From Adiantum capillus-veneris (Eukaryota; Streptophyta; Polypodiopsida; Polypodiales; Pteridaceae), in NCBI GenBank assembly GCA_014529385.2, contig CM043965.1, positions 67,019,690-67,079,689 of the forward strand: a DNA stretch of 60,000 nt, written 5' to 3'. The translations under genes and the position numbers were made by a program. Shown here one piece after another: positions 11,468 to 23,278 of this stretch; position 1 is the stretch's first letter; every line of letters starts with the position of its first letter. The notes beneath the pieces are model-generated. The model was not told the DNA's origin and did not search any database. It saw nothing but the letters and a program-made list of their open reading frames with translations.

Positions 11468-13305
11468 CTGCTGAAAATAGCCTAGAGCTTTTTACCTTGC
11501 TCTTGTTGTGCATATCCCGCAATCAGTGCACGCCATTCCAAACAGTAAGCTCCTCAAGCACTTTTTGTGCTTCCTGAAGTGCACCACATTTGGCACACAT
11601 ATTGACCAACGCAGTACCAAGCACACCATTTATTTTCAAGAGCATCTTGCATAGAACCACATGCCTTCAAGATGCACACTTGTGTGATTGCATTAGGAGA
11701 GGTCCTTGATTTACATCCGTTGAAAACAACCGAGAGCATTCTGGACCTGCTCCTGTTGTGAGTGAGATTGAATCAGGAGAGGTCCTTGCTTTGCATCCGC
11801 TAAAAACAACCTAAAGCTTTCTGAACTGCTCCTATTGTGCCTATCCCACAATCAATGCACTCCAAGAGAGGACGTATCGGACAGGAAGCTTCTCAAGCAC
11901 TAGCTTTCTAGCCCTTCTCCTGTTGGCCATAGTTGCCTCGGGGTCATTCCCAAGTGTCCTCACGAGCTGGCTAAGCCCAACCACGACGTCTCTTTTCAAG
12001 AGCATCTTGCATAGAGCTACATACCTTCAAGATGCATGCATAGCTGATAGCATCTCTTGCTTTGCATCTTGAAAACAGTCCCAAGCTTCCTGTCTTTGCC
12101 CCTATTGGTCGTATCCTGCAATCAGTGTGTTCCAAGAGAAAACATCCGGCCCAAGAGCACCACATTTGGCATACATATCAACAAAGGCATTGCTAAGCAC
12201 ACCGATATTTTGCAACAGTCCCTGACTAGCACTATCAGCATGAATTTTTATGCCCAGCTTTTATGCCCAGCCTATAGCTTTTTGGCCCTGCTCTTGTTGT
12301 GCGTATCCCACAATCAATGCACTCTAAGAGACGACATTTTGGATAGGAAGCTCCTCAAGCACTTTTTGTGCTTTTTGAAGTGCAGCACATTTGGCATACA
12401 TATGGACCGTGGCATTACAACAGCCCCTGGCTAACAATATCAGAATGAATTTTTAAACCCATATCATCATCTTGCATGGAGTCGCATGTGTTCAAGATGC
12501 ATGCATAGGTTATTGCATCGAGACAGAGGCCCTCACCTTGCATTTGCTGAAATTAGCCTAGAGATTTCTGGCCCTACTCCTGTTCTGCGTATCCCACAAT
12601 CAGTGCACGCCGTTTCGAAAAGTAAACTCCTCTAGTCTTTGTACTTTCTGAAGTGCACCAATTTCACATTCATAAAGACGAAGGCAGTGCCAAGCACAAT
12701 TTCTCTTTTCAATAGCATCTTGCATAGAGCCACATGCCGGAGAAAGGCCCTCGCTTCCCATCTGCTGAAAATAGCCCAAAGCTCGTCAAGGACTTGGTGC
12801 ACTCAAAGAAGTCCATCACGCTTGACATACAAACTGACTATGTCTTATTTTCAAGTCCTATCGTAAATATCAGCATGTATCCTGCTGTCTTGGTACAAAT
12901 CCTTGTTCTTAGCACAGTCTTTAAGTGAGCTCACAACAGAAAGACTCATCTCTTCCTCTCCATGTTTGCTTGTGTAGTGGATATTGCTCTACCCTGTGAA
13001 AATGAAACGAGTGCTGCATAGAGAGAATCACGCGTGTGTGTGTGTATGTGTGCGCGTGTGCATACAAAGAGTGCTTTATGAAGTATAGCACATGTGGCAT
13101 ACATGTCAACCAAGGCAGTGCCAAGTACAACGTTTCTTTTCTATAGCCCTTGGCTAGCAATATCATCGTGAATTCCTTTTCCCATATCAGCATCTTTCGT
13201 AATGCCACATGCCTTCAAGATACAAGAGTATGTGATTGCATTTGGATAGGTTCCCTCTCTTTGCATCTGCTGAAAACAGCCCAGAGCTTCTTGGCCCTGA
13301 CTCTG

Positions 13306-13563
13306 TTAGGGATATCCAGCGATCAGTGCATTCGAGTAGACTACATTCCAGACAGCAAGCACTTTTTGTGCTTTATGAAGTACACCACCTTTGGCATACA
13401 TGTCAACCAAGGCAATGCCAAGAACGAAGTTTTCTGTCAACAGCCCCCGAATAACAATTTCGTGAACACTTTTACCGATACCAACATTTTGCATGATGCC
13501 AGATGTCTTCAAGCTACATGTGTAGGTGATTGCATTTGCTCTCTTTGCATCTGTTGAAAACAA
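13306..13563 (-). pseudogene. PPR block with well-kept helices
   Basis: Reads NAITYTCSLKTSGIMQ, then GKSVHEIVIRGLLTENFVLG, then IALVDMYAKGGVLHKAQKVL and NALIAGYP. That is two and a half PPR motifs in one frame of 85 codons, so this is the best-preserved block in the array. The start shown is only the first in-frame Met, not a real initiator. Confidence 0.75.
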
Positions 13564-13893
13564 CCCAGAGCAACCTGGTTCTGCATGCTTTCAAGATGCA
13601 CGCGTAGGTGATTTCATCTAGACAAAGGCCATCACTTTGCATCAGCTGAAAACAGCCTAGACCTATTTTTCCCTTCTCCTGTTGTGGATATCCCACAATC
13701 AGTGCATTCCAAGAGACGTCATTTCAGTAAGCTCCTCAAGCTGCTTTTGAAGTGCACCACATTTGGCATACATATCGATCAGTGCCAAGCACACAGCTCG
13801 TCAAAGACTTGTTGCGCTCAGACAAATAGATGGCGCTTGACATACATACTGACTAACATGTTGGCTAAGTATGTGTTATTTTCAAGTAACTCA

Positions 13894-14079
13894 CTATCGC
13901 ACATGTATCTTGCTGCCTTGGTAAGATTTCTGGCCGTGCTCCTGTTGTGCATATCCCGCAATCAATGCACTCCAAGAGACGACGTCTCGAACAGGAAGCT
14001 CCTCAAGCACTTTCTGTGCCTTTTCAAGTGCACCACATTTGGCAGGCAGGGCAATGCCAAGCACGAAGTTTTCTGTCAA
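13894..14079 (-). pseudogene. PPR block
   Basis: Reads ENFVLGIALPAKCGALEKAQ and then VLEELPVRDVVSWSALIAGY. A short internal deletion removes the VDMY part expected before AKCGAL. It belongs to the unit that recurs about 0.5 kb to the right. Confidence 0.7.
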
Positions 14080-14789
14080 TAGCCCCTGAATAAAAACATG
14101 CCTTCAAAATGCATGCATAAGTGATTTCATTTGGACAAAGGCCGTCACTTTGCATCTACTGAAAACAGCCTAGAGCTTTTTGTCCCTGCTCTTGATGTGG
14201 GTATCCCGCAATTAGTGCATTACAAGAGATGTCGTTTCAAACAGTAAGCTCTTCAATGTGCTTTTGAAGTGCGCCACATTTGGTATACATATCGAGCAGC
14301 GCCAAGCACAACAGCTCGACAAGGACTTGTTGCGCTTGGACAAGTAGACAATGCTTGATATACATACTAACTAATGTGTTGGCTAAGTCTATGTTATTTT
14401 TCAAGTAACCCACTATCACAAATGTATCCTACTGCCTTGGTAAGATTTCTGGCCCTGCTCCTGTTGTGCATATCCCGCAATCAATGCACTCCAAGAGAAG
14501 ACGTTCCGGACAAGAAGCTTCTCTTTTGTCGATACCAACATCTTGCATGATGTCAGATGCCTTCAAGCTGCACGTGTGGGTGATTGCATTTGCTCTCTTT
14601 GCATCTGCTGAAAACAGCCCGAGCTACCTGGCCCTGCATGTCTTCAAGATGCACGCAGAGGTGATTTCATCTGGACAAAGGCCATCACTTTGCATCTGCT
14701 GAAAACAGCCTAGAGCTTTTGTCCTTGCTCCCGTTGTGGGTATCCCGCAATTAGTGCTTTCCAAGAGACGCCGTTTCCAATGGAGATGG

Positions 14790-14835
14790 CGGGCTCTCTC
14801 TCTCTCCTCTCTCGGAGCTGTCGATTGCTGCAGTG

Positions 14836-14875
<40 letters not shown>

Positions 14876-15960
14876 TGCATGCATATATGCAGCCGCTTCT
14901 TTTCAATCAATTTTTTTTACACTATCGCTCTCTCCGAGTCCATCGATCCTCTCTCGCCTATATTTGAAGAATCCAATCATCTGTGGCCACCTAGCATAGC
15001 TAACCTTGCGAAATCGATGTTATACAATCTTCGGAGCTTGCCTTGCATTCTTGATCAATCAGTCCAATGCTTTGCTAGGCTGGTCACATCCAAGCTTATC
15101 CTACATACGCACATAAAAAAATCAAAGCCTGTCCTATATACGTACATCTGTCACGAAGCCCGTTGACTGTTCTCACTTTGTTGTGCCTGTCTATTGTTGC
15201 AGACAATCGCATCGTCAAAGGCGACAAAAGAATTGCGAGCCTCTTACCTTGCCTGGCTATGCGTTCCAAAAATAGCTTTACTAGTTCTTTTGTATGGATT
15301 CTCAAATCAACGCATGCCACTTTGGCATACCTCCCCTTCCTCTTACTTTGCATGCTTTGCGCTGTTCTTTTGTACGGATTCTCAAATCAACACATGCCAA
15401 GTGGCATACCTCCCCTTCCTCTATGGAAAAAATTGATCTTACATAATCAAGGTAACAAGAGTCACCTCCCCACGTGTCTATAAAAAATGTAGGCGTTCCT
15501 ATTTGTGAATAAATGCCTTTAGCTATGCTTAGAGCCGAGTCGCACCAAGGTACAGCAAGGGCAAGAGGAAATTATCTCACCTTTGGTCGCACCTGCAGTT
15601 TCGCGCAGAGAAAGCTATGAAAAAGACAAGGATATGGGAAAAAGTAGAGTCGCTCATTGGGTAGATCTAGAGAGAATTGCAATCCTCCGTTATTTTTCGG
15701 AACTATAGCTTAGCCCCTTCATTTTTCGAAGGGTTATCGCAACATCAACGGGGCTTCTACAATAAGGCAGAGAAAACCGCATTTTCTAATCTTGGATTCC
15801 TTCCTCTCCCCACTGCCCTTGGGTGCGACTGTGCTTTTAGCATTCGCACGGCGGGCTACGGTTAATTGGCAGCGTTGGACGAGGCTCCCCCTTCCCAAAT
15901 CTGTCAAAAATGACAGAGTGGCTCTTCCGAGTCTTCGCTAAGTGGCGGTGCAAGTAGAGT
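14790..15960. other. Non-coding region with CT tract and small tandem repeat
   Basis: A (CT)n tract lies at about 14839-14872. A roughly 78-bp unit beginning CTTTTGTAYGGATTCTCAAA and ending in GGCATACCTCCCCTTCCTCT occurs twice in tandem at about 15287-15422, with a few differences. No gene seen. Confidence 0.55.
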
Positions 15961-16051
15961 CTCAGTCGGCATGTACTCCACATTGAACAAGACAAGGAGG
16001 GGGGGACACTCTCTCCGATGCTCTCCCTCATGGCCTCCTGATGGGCACGGG

Positions 16052-16244
16052 TGAAGGGGATCGGGGAGCACCACAAACGGAGAGTGAGAGAGAGAGAAGG
16101 AGACACACGACACACAGATATGGGTGGGGAGACTCCAAAGAGTGAGCAGCCCCCTATACACTTATGCTATGTATAAGGTATACAAGTCAGTGGGCGCCCA
16201 GACTCTGGGCGGCCGGGCAAGGCACAGTCGCCTATACCCCAACA
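16052..16244 (-). repeat. 3' LTR of the deleted copia element
   Basis: 193 bp with TG..CA ends, paired with 19328-19520. Inside it is a short GAGAGAGAGA run and the string CTATGTATAAGGTATAC. The adjacent interior bases ACCTCCCACTTAAAG form the polypurine tract when read on the minus strand. Confidence 0.92.
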
Positions 16245-16368
16245 ACCTCCCACTTAAAGGCGACTGTGCCTTTAAGCAAGAGAACCTAGTCTAAAGACTA
16301 CAAAAGGCGAGAGAAAACCGCTCTCAACCGATGCCCACTGGCTGGCTGTGATCGTGTGCATCCGGCTG

Positions 16369-18201
16369 TCATGCTCCCGTGTAAGTCCATACACCACCAG
16401 ACGTACCGCACACGTACTGCAAGTATGTACGCAATACCTGTATATCTCCCTCGTGCACTATGCCATCATCAGTCAACAGACGACTGGCAACCCCAACTGC
16501 AAATGCTCCCACTGCAGCTGCGATATCTGGTCTCAAGATCAGCATCTCATACATGAGACCACCGAATGCCGATGCAATGCTAGCAGGCCTTGCTAGCTCT
16601 ACGGAGCATGCATCAACATATATATCCCTGGCAATAGGCATCTCTGACTGACAAGGCGTGTCAACCACATGCATCTCCTGACTGTCCGCAAAAGACGCAT
16701 CAACCTGTCGTGCAACCTCAGAGCAAACTAGTTGCTCTAGGTGTCTGGTGGAAGACATATCCTGCACAACTATATCCCCATGCTCACTGTCGAGCATAGA
16801 AAGGAATGACTGCATAATCGCTGACATCTCAGTCTCCTCTGCAATCATCCACTGCAAACATGACCACTCAATCTGCTGTGACTTACTAGAGCTCTCATGC
16901 TCTAACTCCGTATGCATAGACTCTTGCACAACGTCCTCCTGTCGTGACTCACTAGAGAAAGACCGCTCTACCTGTCTATCCTGCATAGAAGTATCTCGCA
17001 CAACTGACTCTCTGCTTTGCTCAGTCACTAGCAAAGCATGCATGTCTGACTCTGTCACCTCTCTGTGTGACTGCTCAAGTCGTGCCCCAACTGTGTGCAC
17101 AACGAGCTCACTACTCTGCACTCCATGCAAAGCATCCTGCAACCCACAAGCAAAAGAGACTCGCCTGCTCTCTCGCTGTCTACCTGGCTGCATGATCACA
17201 GAGACAACACCGTCTCTCGCGTGATCCACATGCAATGGGTAACCTGTACCACTCCTGTCACCTCTCGCAATCACTAGCGAACCCAAATGCATCACAAAAT
17301 CTCGCTCTCGCAGCGAAATCTGACATCCACTATCCCGTAATTGTCTAACTGAGATCAAATCCCGTCTCAGATCTGGCACATAATGCACATGACGCAGGGT
17401 AAATCTCATACCACTGGGCAAGGACATACATACGTCTCCTGCACCCTCAATGTCATACAAAAAACCATCAGCCATGTGCACACAACCAAGTCTCCCACTA
17501 GAAAACGTGTTAAACCACTCACGATGCGACGTGACATGGAAAGTAGCATCTGAATCTAGTAACCAATGTGAAGACAATGTGCAATCCGATATGCAATCCG
17601 TAGACATAAGATTGTCTGAAGACAAGCTAGATGTAAATGTGACATCGCCGTCACAAGCATACTCAGTAACCACCGTACTGATCTCACTAGCATACTCCGA
17701 CACTACATGTGCCTCAACTGTCAAAGCAACTGAGTCCATGGCATCACTACATACATCTCTAAGACTGCCATGTCTCCTACGATGTCGCATACGACGAAAA
17801 CAGTACCGTCTAACATGTCTAGAATGACCACAATACCAACATATCACCTGTCGGCATACTCGTGAATGTACATGTCTCACACGAGTCCTTGATGACTCAG
17901 ATCTATCATACATATCATGTAATCTGCACCAAAGTGCTCTCGAAGTAGTCTCATACATAACAAGAGCATATACAGATTCCGCAAGGTGCAAAGAGAGTGT
18001 AGATAGTGCCATCTCCTCTAGCTCCTACCACTGATCGTCAAACATGTTTGAAGGTCTACCTGCATCACCACTCAATGGTCGATGCAACCCTCGCTGTGTC
18101 AATGCATCAAGTATACACTCTCTCCATGCTGCAAAGTCTGACCCATCAAACATGCACATTTCAGAGAGATCATAATCTGAGCGATCATTTGTCTCTGCCA
18201 T
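16369..18201 (-). CDS. Copia Gag / dead protease / RT-tail fusion frame, one internal TAG
   Basis: A frame of about 609 sense codons from ATG at 18201 to the stop at 16369, interrupted only by one TAG at 18025-18027. The order is: a copia Gag N terminus (FDGSDFAAWRECILDAL), then after the TAG the Gag helix ALSTLSLHLAESVYALV, and a CCHC knuckle CWYCGHSRHVRRYC. Next is a protease-like WLLDSDATFHVTSHREWF in which the DSG catalytic triplet has become DSD, then the copia motif VHYVPDLRRDLIS. About 190 residues rich in Ser, Glu and Gln follow, without family resemblance. The C-terminal fragment FGGLMYEMLILRPDIAAAVG matches the copia RT segment usually read as VGSLMY..L.TRPDI. Integrase and the catalytic RT core are absent. 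The long frame surviving a large in-phase deletion is odd. It is probably a non-autonomous element product, not a host gene. Confidence 0.75.
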
Positions 18202-19327
18202 GAGCACAATGTAGCAAACAGAAAGCAAAACCACCTCACCAACAACACCTGGAAATTGTCTACAAATATGGCCAGAAACACAATGTAAAACCTGTGAGAC
18301 ACACTCCAAAATAGAGCTCCCGCAATGTCAATACAAGCCTCACCTGCTCTAGTATCACACTGCAATCTGTGAGCTAATCACCAAGCCCACACTGTGCGGT
18401 ATCGATGCATACACACGCACAAATCTCCCACCTACAGAGAACACCGCACGCAAATGCTGAGTGCAACCCGCAATCTCTACCTAGATCGCATAAATGATAC
18501 GCATAAAACTCCTGGGAAATTTTGCCAGAGTTTTGTCAATAAAATGGCCACAAAACCAGTAACCAAACTGACTACATGCTCAAAACCATGAGCAACCAAA
18601 GCGCATCAAACCGCACTCCAAATGCATGCACCAATCTCCACACTTTGCATACATCATTGCAAACACCTGCAAATCTAGTACACAAATATCTGCTCTACCT
18701 GTGACTGCCAAAAAATATGCTCGAGGCATACATTGTTGAGCTCAAAATGCAATCACATTAGTCTCCCTGAGCATCAAACCACATAAGGCATACATTGTAT
18801 CCTCCCACTTGTGAGGAAACTTGCAGCAAATATCACTCTCACATCTGAGAGCAAACCATGTGTGGAATCCTCGACACACAATAAACAACTACTGCTGCAG
18901 AAAATTCAGCGTTCATAATTTTAAAATTCTGATATGACGAGCGCGTCCGGAGCGTGCCAAAACCCCAAGGTAGACTCTTGGATCACATGTATCCGAGTCT
19001 GGGTGTGAAAGCTATGCCAAAAACCTCTGTTTCGACCCAAAAACGCAGCATAAACTGCCAAAAGAGGGCTGAAAAATGTAGCTCCTCAACCGTAGCTCGT
19101 ATGAAGTTTTTAATGGTTCGAATGGCTTCGAAAGGGGGATAAATCGCCAGGACACCTGGTGGAAACGCTCTCGGAAAGCTGAATTTGCCGATGCCGAAGT
19201 CGAAACCTTGTTTGCACTCTTGAAAGTGCGCGTGCGCGGACGCGATTTCGGGAATGAAACTGGCTCTCCGCTGTCGTCGTGACTGTGCACACACACGATC
19301 CCTCCGCACCTACGCTCTGATACCAAT

Positions 19328-19520
19328 TGAAGGGGATCGGGGAGCACTACAGACGGAGAGTGAGAGAGAGAGAAGGAGACACACGACACATAGATATGGG
19401 TGGGGAGACTCCAAAGAGTGAGCAGCCCCCTATACACTTATGCTATGTATAAGGTATACAAGTCAGTGGGCGCCCAGACTCTGGGCGGCCGGGCAAGGCA
19501 CAGACGCGTATACCCCAACA
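19328..19520 (-). repeat. 5' LTR of the deleted copia element
   Basis: Same length as its partner, preceded on the left by the tRNA-iMet primer-binding site. It ends ACCCCAACA at the ACGGG duplication. Confidence 0.92.
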
Positions 19521-19559
19521 ACGGGTTGCAGGCGGTTGCCATCAATGCCACATGGAGTT

Positions 19560-19804
19560 ATTCTATGTGAGTGCGCGGATGCGGTGCGTGTGCGGAGAGT
19601 GAGAAGGAGAGAGAGGGAGACAGAGAGCAGGACACAGGATGTGGGGTGGAGATCTCAAATCTCACTGTGTGAGCACCATGTGAGAATGTGAGTGAGAGCT
19701 CCTTATTCTTTGTATGTATAAAGAATAAGGAGATAAATGTGGGCAGCCGGACACTGGCCGGCGGACACGAGCAAAGCACGGTGAGGTACACCACCTTTAC
19801 CTAA
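19560..19804 (-). repeat. LTR remnant of an older copia-type element
   Basis: The segment ending CCTTTACCTAACA is followed by TTCTCCCACTAAAGGCTGTC, which read on the minus strand is a polypurine tract next to an LTR start, in the same arrangement as the other copia elements here. The left end is not fixed. Some of the LTR may lie left of the inserted element (about 15990-16051), because removing 16052-19525 joins the two sides. Contains GA-rich runs and the hairpin-like TTATTCTTTGTATG / AAAGAATAAGG. Confidence 0.5.
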
Positions 19805-19859
19805 CATTCTCCCACTAAAGGCTGTCTATGGAGCCACCCCTAGCGGCCCGCCTGTGCCA

Positions 19860-22690
19860 TTATCCTTGATAAATGAGGCCAATTATCATGTTCCATTCCT
19901 CAGAGATCTTCCATTTCCCAATGGCCAAGATTTCCCCCCCGCTCTCTTGAATTATCTCTGTGAACTTGGCAGTTTCCAAGGTGTTATAAAAAACCCGGTT
20001 ATTCCTAGCCTTCCAAACTTGTTTGAAGTAGCAGAATCTGACAATTTGTGTTGCAATAAGCAACTTCTGGCTCATGTGCGCCTTCCCTCCTAGAAAAAGA
20101 TCATTTTTAAAAAAGCCTATCTTCCAAGTCCTTTTGACCCATTTGCAAATCTTTCCCGCCAGGCCACTGATCACGGGCATTCCATTAAAGAGTTGGCAGA
20201 GGTCTTCGCTAGCCATTCTGCATTGAGAGCATCTATCCGGACCAATCCCTCTGGCCATAATCTTCACCCTAGTTGGTAATGCTCCCCAAAGCACCTTCCA
20301 GAGGAAGATCTTCATATCTTGAGGCGAGTGCGGGCACCAGATGTTCTTGGTGGTGACTCCCACCCATCTTGATTCTCGCCAATTCATGCCGCACTGCTTG
20401 TTCAACTGAGAGAACCAATCCGACGTTGCCATAAGTGTGTAGTATACTTCTTTTGTTCGAGGCTGAAAAAAATTGTGTGTCCTTGGGCCAACGCCATGCT
20501 TTTCGCTCAAATCTGGACTCAAACCTAGGTAGATCCCAGCTATCAATTTTTTCAAGAACTCTGCTAATCAGTAACCTTTCAATCCTATTGAGGTTGAACT
20601 AGAGAGCCATTTGGTCTGTACTTTTCCACTGGTTACTACCATAGTCCCACAATTGGCCCAAACGTCGGACGCCTTTGTTATTGATCTTTCTCGCAGCTTC
20701 CCTCCAGTATGGGTTTAGAAATAAGCTCCCCGTCTTGGAAATCCAAGGGGACCAATGAGTTATAGAGTTGTGAAAGTACCTTGCCAGTTCTCCCCACTCT
20801 AGAGATTTCGTTGCTCTGTTGCATTTTCGAGCGAGCTTGCTTGTCGCCCCCCGAGCTTCTGGCAAGTCCACCGAGGGGCAAGCATATTGTCGTGTATCTC
20901 GAGTCCTTTCCACCAACCACCTTGCGAGTAGAGCTTGGACCTGTCCATCATGGCCTGGGTCATAACAACCCAAGATTGGTCATGCTTCACGAGTGCAACC
21001 ACAAAGTTAGCACACTAGGCCTCGACATGGATACTAGGATTAAGAATCCCGAGACCCCCTTGGTCGAAAGGTCTCGCAACTGTTTCCCAGCTAGCTCACG
21101 GCCAGGGTGTCCCGTCTTTTGTATTGTTCTTCCATAAAAATCTTTAACCGGTTTAATGAAATCTTTCCAGTTACTTTTGGCAAGCTTGAGCCACTGAAAG
21201 CTATGTATGGGAGCAAGAATGAGTTGATCACTTTCACTCTACTCGAGAAGGGAAGGACCACGTACTCCCATCTACACGTCTTGCTTCTTATATTCTCCAT
21301 GACCTGTGTGAATTTTTCCTTCTGGGTTACGTCTATCCCCAATGGGGCTCCCAAGTGACGGATTATTTTTCCTTTTGATACAAATTCCCCAGACCACATA
21401 GAGGGGTCGAACGAGTCGCTCTCCGTAAGAGCGATCAATCTTATATTTCAATATTGCACTTTGACCCTGATGCTATGGCATACATATGCATCTCCAAAGT
21501 CTTTCTAATAACTAGGGGGCAGGCTTTAAGGAAGAGTAATGAGTTGCCCGCAAACAGCTTAGCAAGAAGCTGGTTGTTGTCAGGCAGAGAGAGCCCTTGA
21601 ATCTCCCCTCTCGTAGCACTATCCTTGAGCATTGTCACCAAGGAATGAGAACCCATGGCGAACATTAGAGGGGCACGAGGGCACCCATGTTTGATGGACC
21701 TCTTGACCTCAAACGCTCCGCTCCCACGATTCTTTCATTGAAGAGGAGCTCCGAATGACTACTTGCACCTAGAGTGCTTACTAGCCGAGACATCCGAGGC
21801 CCAAAGCCCATAGATTTCATGACATCTTCAATAAATGACCATGTGATCCGATCGTAGGCTTTGTCTAAATCTAGCTGGAGCAAGACACACTCTTGCTTGG
21901 TGAAGGCGGCATACTCAATGCCGACCATTGCTGCCAGAATATTATCATATATTGACCTTCCCTTGATAAATCCATGTTGGTGGGGAGTGATCACTTGGTC
22001 CAGGAGGGGAGAGAGCCTGAGGGCAACTTTTTTTGCAATGATCTTGTAGGCTACTGACATCATGGTTATGGGGCGCCAATGTTTCAGTTGAGAGCAACAC
22101 ACTTGCTTTGGGATAGGTTTGATGAGGCCCCTTTAAATGCTTGAGTCTAAGACTTCCTCAACAAGGGCTTGGTTAGCCATGAACTCGATCAGAGACTTTA
22201 GCTCATCCCAGTATTCTTTAAAGAGCTCCACCATCATTCCGTCCCACCCAGAGGATCTCTCTTTACCCAAGGCTTGTAGCGCGAGCGAGCATTCCTCCTC
22301 TGTAGACTCCCTTTTCCGTAGGTTGGCGTCGGAGATGGAGACTGTTTTTTAACACATCCAGGGAGAGTAGTTCTGGCTTCATCTACTTCTGGGGACTTCA
22401 GGCTATCCGATGATCTATTGTAGATGATCAAGCATCATATGTGCCATTTTATCCGGGTCCTTCACCTCATGACCTTCCCCGTCGGTGAGCGAGTGAACTA
22501 TGCCCTGATTTCTCTTTACTTTGAGGGCTCTGAAGAAGTGCGTTGGTTAGCCTCCTCAGATTGGAGAAAGGTTTCTCTGGACAGAATTCTGGACTTCCTC
22601 ACCTCATCCATTTGGAAGTCGGTCAAATCTCCCTTAACCTCCAACCACCTTCTATGCTCCAAATAAACATGCACTCCAACTTTAGAGAGC
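19860..22690 (-). mobile_element. Decayed non-LTR retrotransposon (LINE, L1 clade type), RT to 3' zinc-ribbon-like domain
   Basis: Read on the minus strand from right to left. A linker containing GKERSSGWDGMMVELFKEYW lies at about 22150-22280. The RT part at 21665-22102 has HWRPITMMSVAYKIIAKK, HQHGFIKGRSIYDNIL and LDLDKAYDRITWSFIEDVM. The catalytic segment at 21441-21665 should read F-A-D-D-S-L-L-F but reads LFAGNSLLFLKA. Thumb-like sequence follows (HLGAPLGIDVTQKEKF, 21091-21438). Then WWKGLEIHDNMLAPRW and WDYGSNQWKSTDQMAL lie at about 20599-21000. Last is the zf-RVT-like tail with IWCPHSPQDMKIFLWKVLWG and RCSQCRMASEDLCQLFNG (19860-20555). Frames change at least four times and the two catalytic Asp are lost, so it is inactive. 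The endonuclease domain is not recognised, so it is probably 5'-truncated. Confidence 0.85.
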
Positions 22691-23165
22691 CCTCTTTTGA
22701 AGATGTTGTTTTATTTATAAATTCGAACTAGACTCGATGCTGGAAGACATCTAGAAAGCACACTGAAGCTTCACCCAATCAATTTCAACATTTAGAAAGA
22801 ACATTGAAGCTCCACTCATCCATCGCCTTTTAAAGGCTACCCTTGCTCATATAAATAATATCCGTATGCTCCTATTGCCATAGGCTCCTAGCCACGTGAC
22901 CAATGTCTTGAAGAAAATTTCACATCGAAAACAAAAGTGACTAATCTCATCTTGAGAACACTATATTTTGTGTTTCACTTAAACAAATTGCATTTTGTAA
23001 GTAGCATCGTAACTCATAAGCATGTTGACTTATGCTTTGTTTTCATACATTCATTGCTATATTAGTATAAAAAACTTAATCACCTTGTATGTATGTGTAT
23101 AATTATTTACGAAAACGCAATAATATTTTTTGTGTGGCTAACATGTAGTAAGCAATCTGCATCGC

Positions 23166-23247
23166 GGATTGTATCTTAAGATCTAACAGACGATGTCAGA
23201 TGCACATGGATAAAGCTTTCTTGTTATTATAAACGAAATCTCTATTT

Positions 23248-23278
<31 letters not shown>

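Larger units (their letters stand above)
10850..14780 (-). pseudogene. Decayed tandem array of PPR (pentatricopeptide repeat) coding sequence
   Basis: About ten blocks on the minus strand repeat the same succession of PPR helices: ALIAGY, then about 30 residues on CFQQMQSDGLCPDEITYACILKACG-like text, then an IV-QGL---FVLG-ALVDMYAKCGAL segment and AQKVLEELPVRDVVSW. On the plus strand this appears as recurrent CATCTTGCATAGAGCCACATG and CAATCAGTGCACTCCAAGAG strings. PPR proteins bind organellar RNA for editing, splicing or stabilisation. Every block is cut by stops, small indels or deletions and no frame exceeds about 95 residues, so no functional protein is expected. The array has been duplicated: the segment starting near 13680 recurs near 14200, and a third partial copy lies at about 12780-12900. 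Whether it derives from one long PPR gene or several copies cannot be told. Confidence 0.85.
16052..19520 (-). mobile_element. Internally deleted Ty1/copia retrotransposon with complete LTRs
   Basis: Two 193-bp LTRs (16052-16244 and 19328-19520) begin TG and end CA and differ at about five positions (roughly 2.6%). They are flanked by an exact 5-bp target duplication ACGGG (16047-16051 and 19521-19525). The primer-binding site next to the right LTR is GCTCTGATACCA on the plus strand (19314-19325), the complement of the initiator tRNA-Met sequence used by most plant copia elements. A purine tract (read on the minus strand) abuts the left LTR. The interior has one long gag-derived frame and lacks integrase and most of RT, so the element depended on others for movement. 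Confidence 0.92.

Noticed and set aside
12057-12434. Plus-strand frames over the PPR array (also 13150-13557, 13684-14082)
   Set aside because: Antisense to PPR blocks that are clearly recognisable on the minus strand.
13680-14710. Regular repeats that might suggest a CRISPR-like array
   Set aside because: The repeats are diverged PPR codons and segmental duplications about 0.3-0.5 kb apart, in plant DNA. There are no short uniform repeats with unique spacers.
16748-17224. Frame of 158 codons on the plus strand, rich in Ser and Cys
   Set aside because: Antisense to the copia Gag-like frame, in which motifs are recognised. A shadow.
19314-19325. tRNA-like sequences beside the LTRs (also 34330-34341, 40086-40103, 35458-35469)
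   Set aside because: Only 12-18 bases match tRNA 3' ends. They are primer-binding sites; no tRNA gene structure surrounds them.
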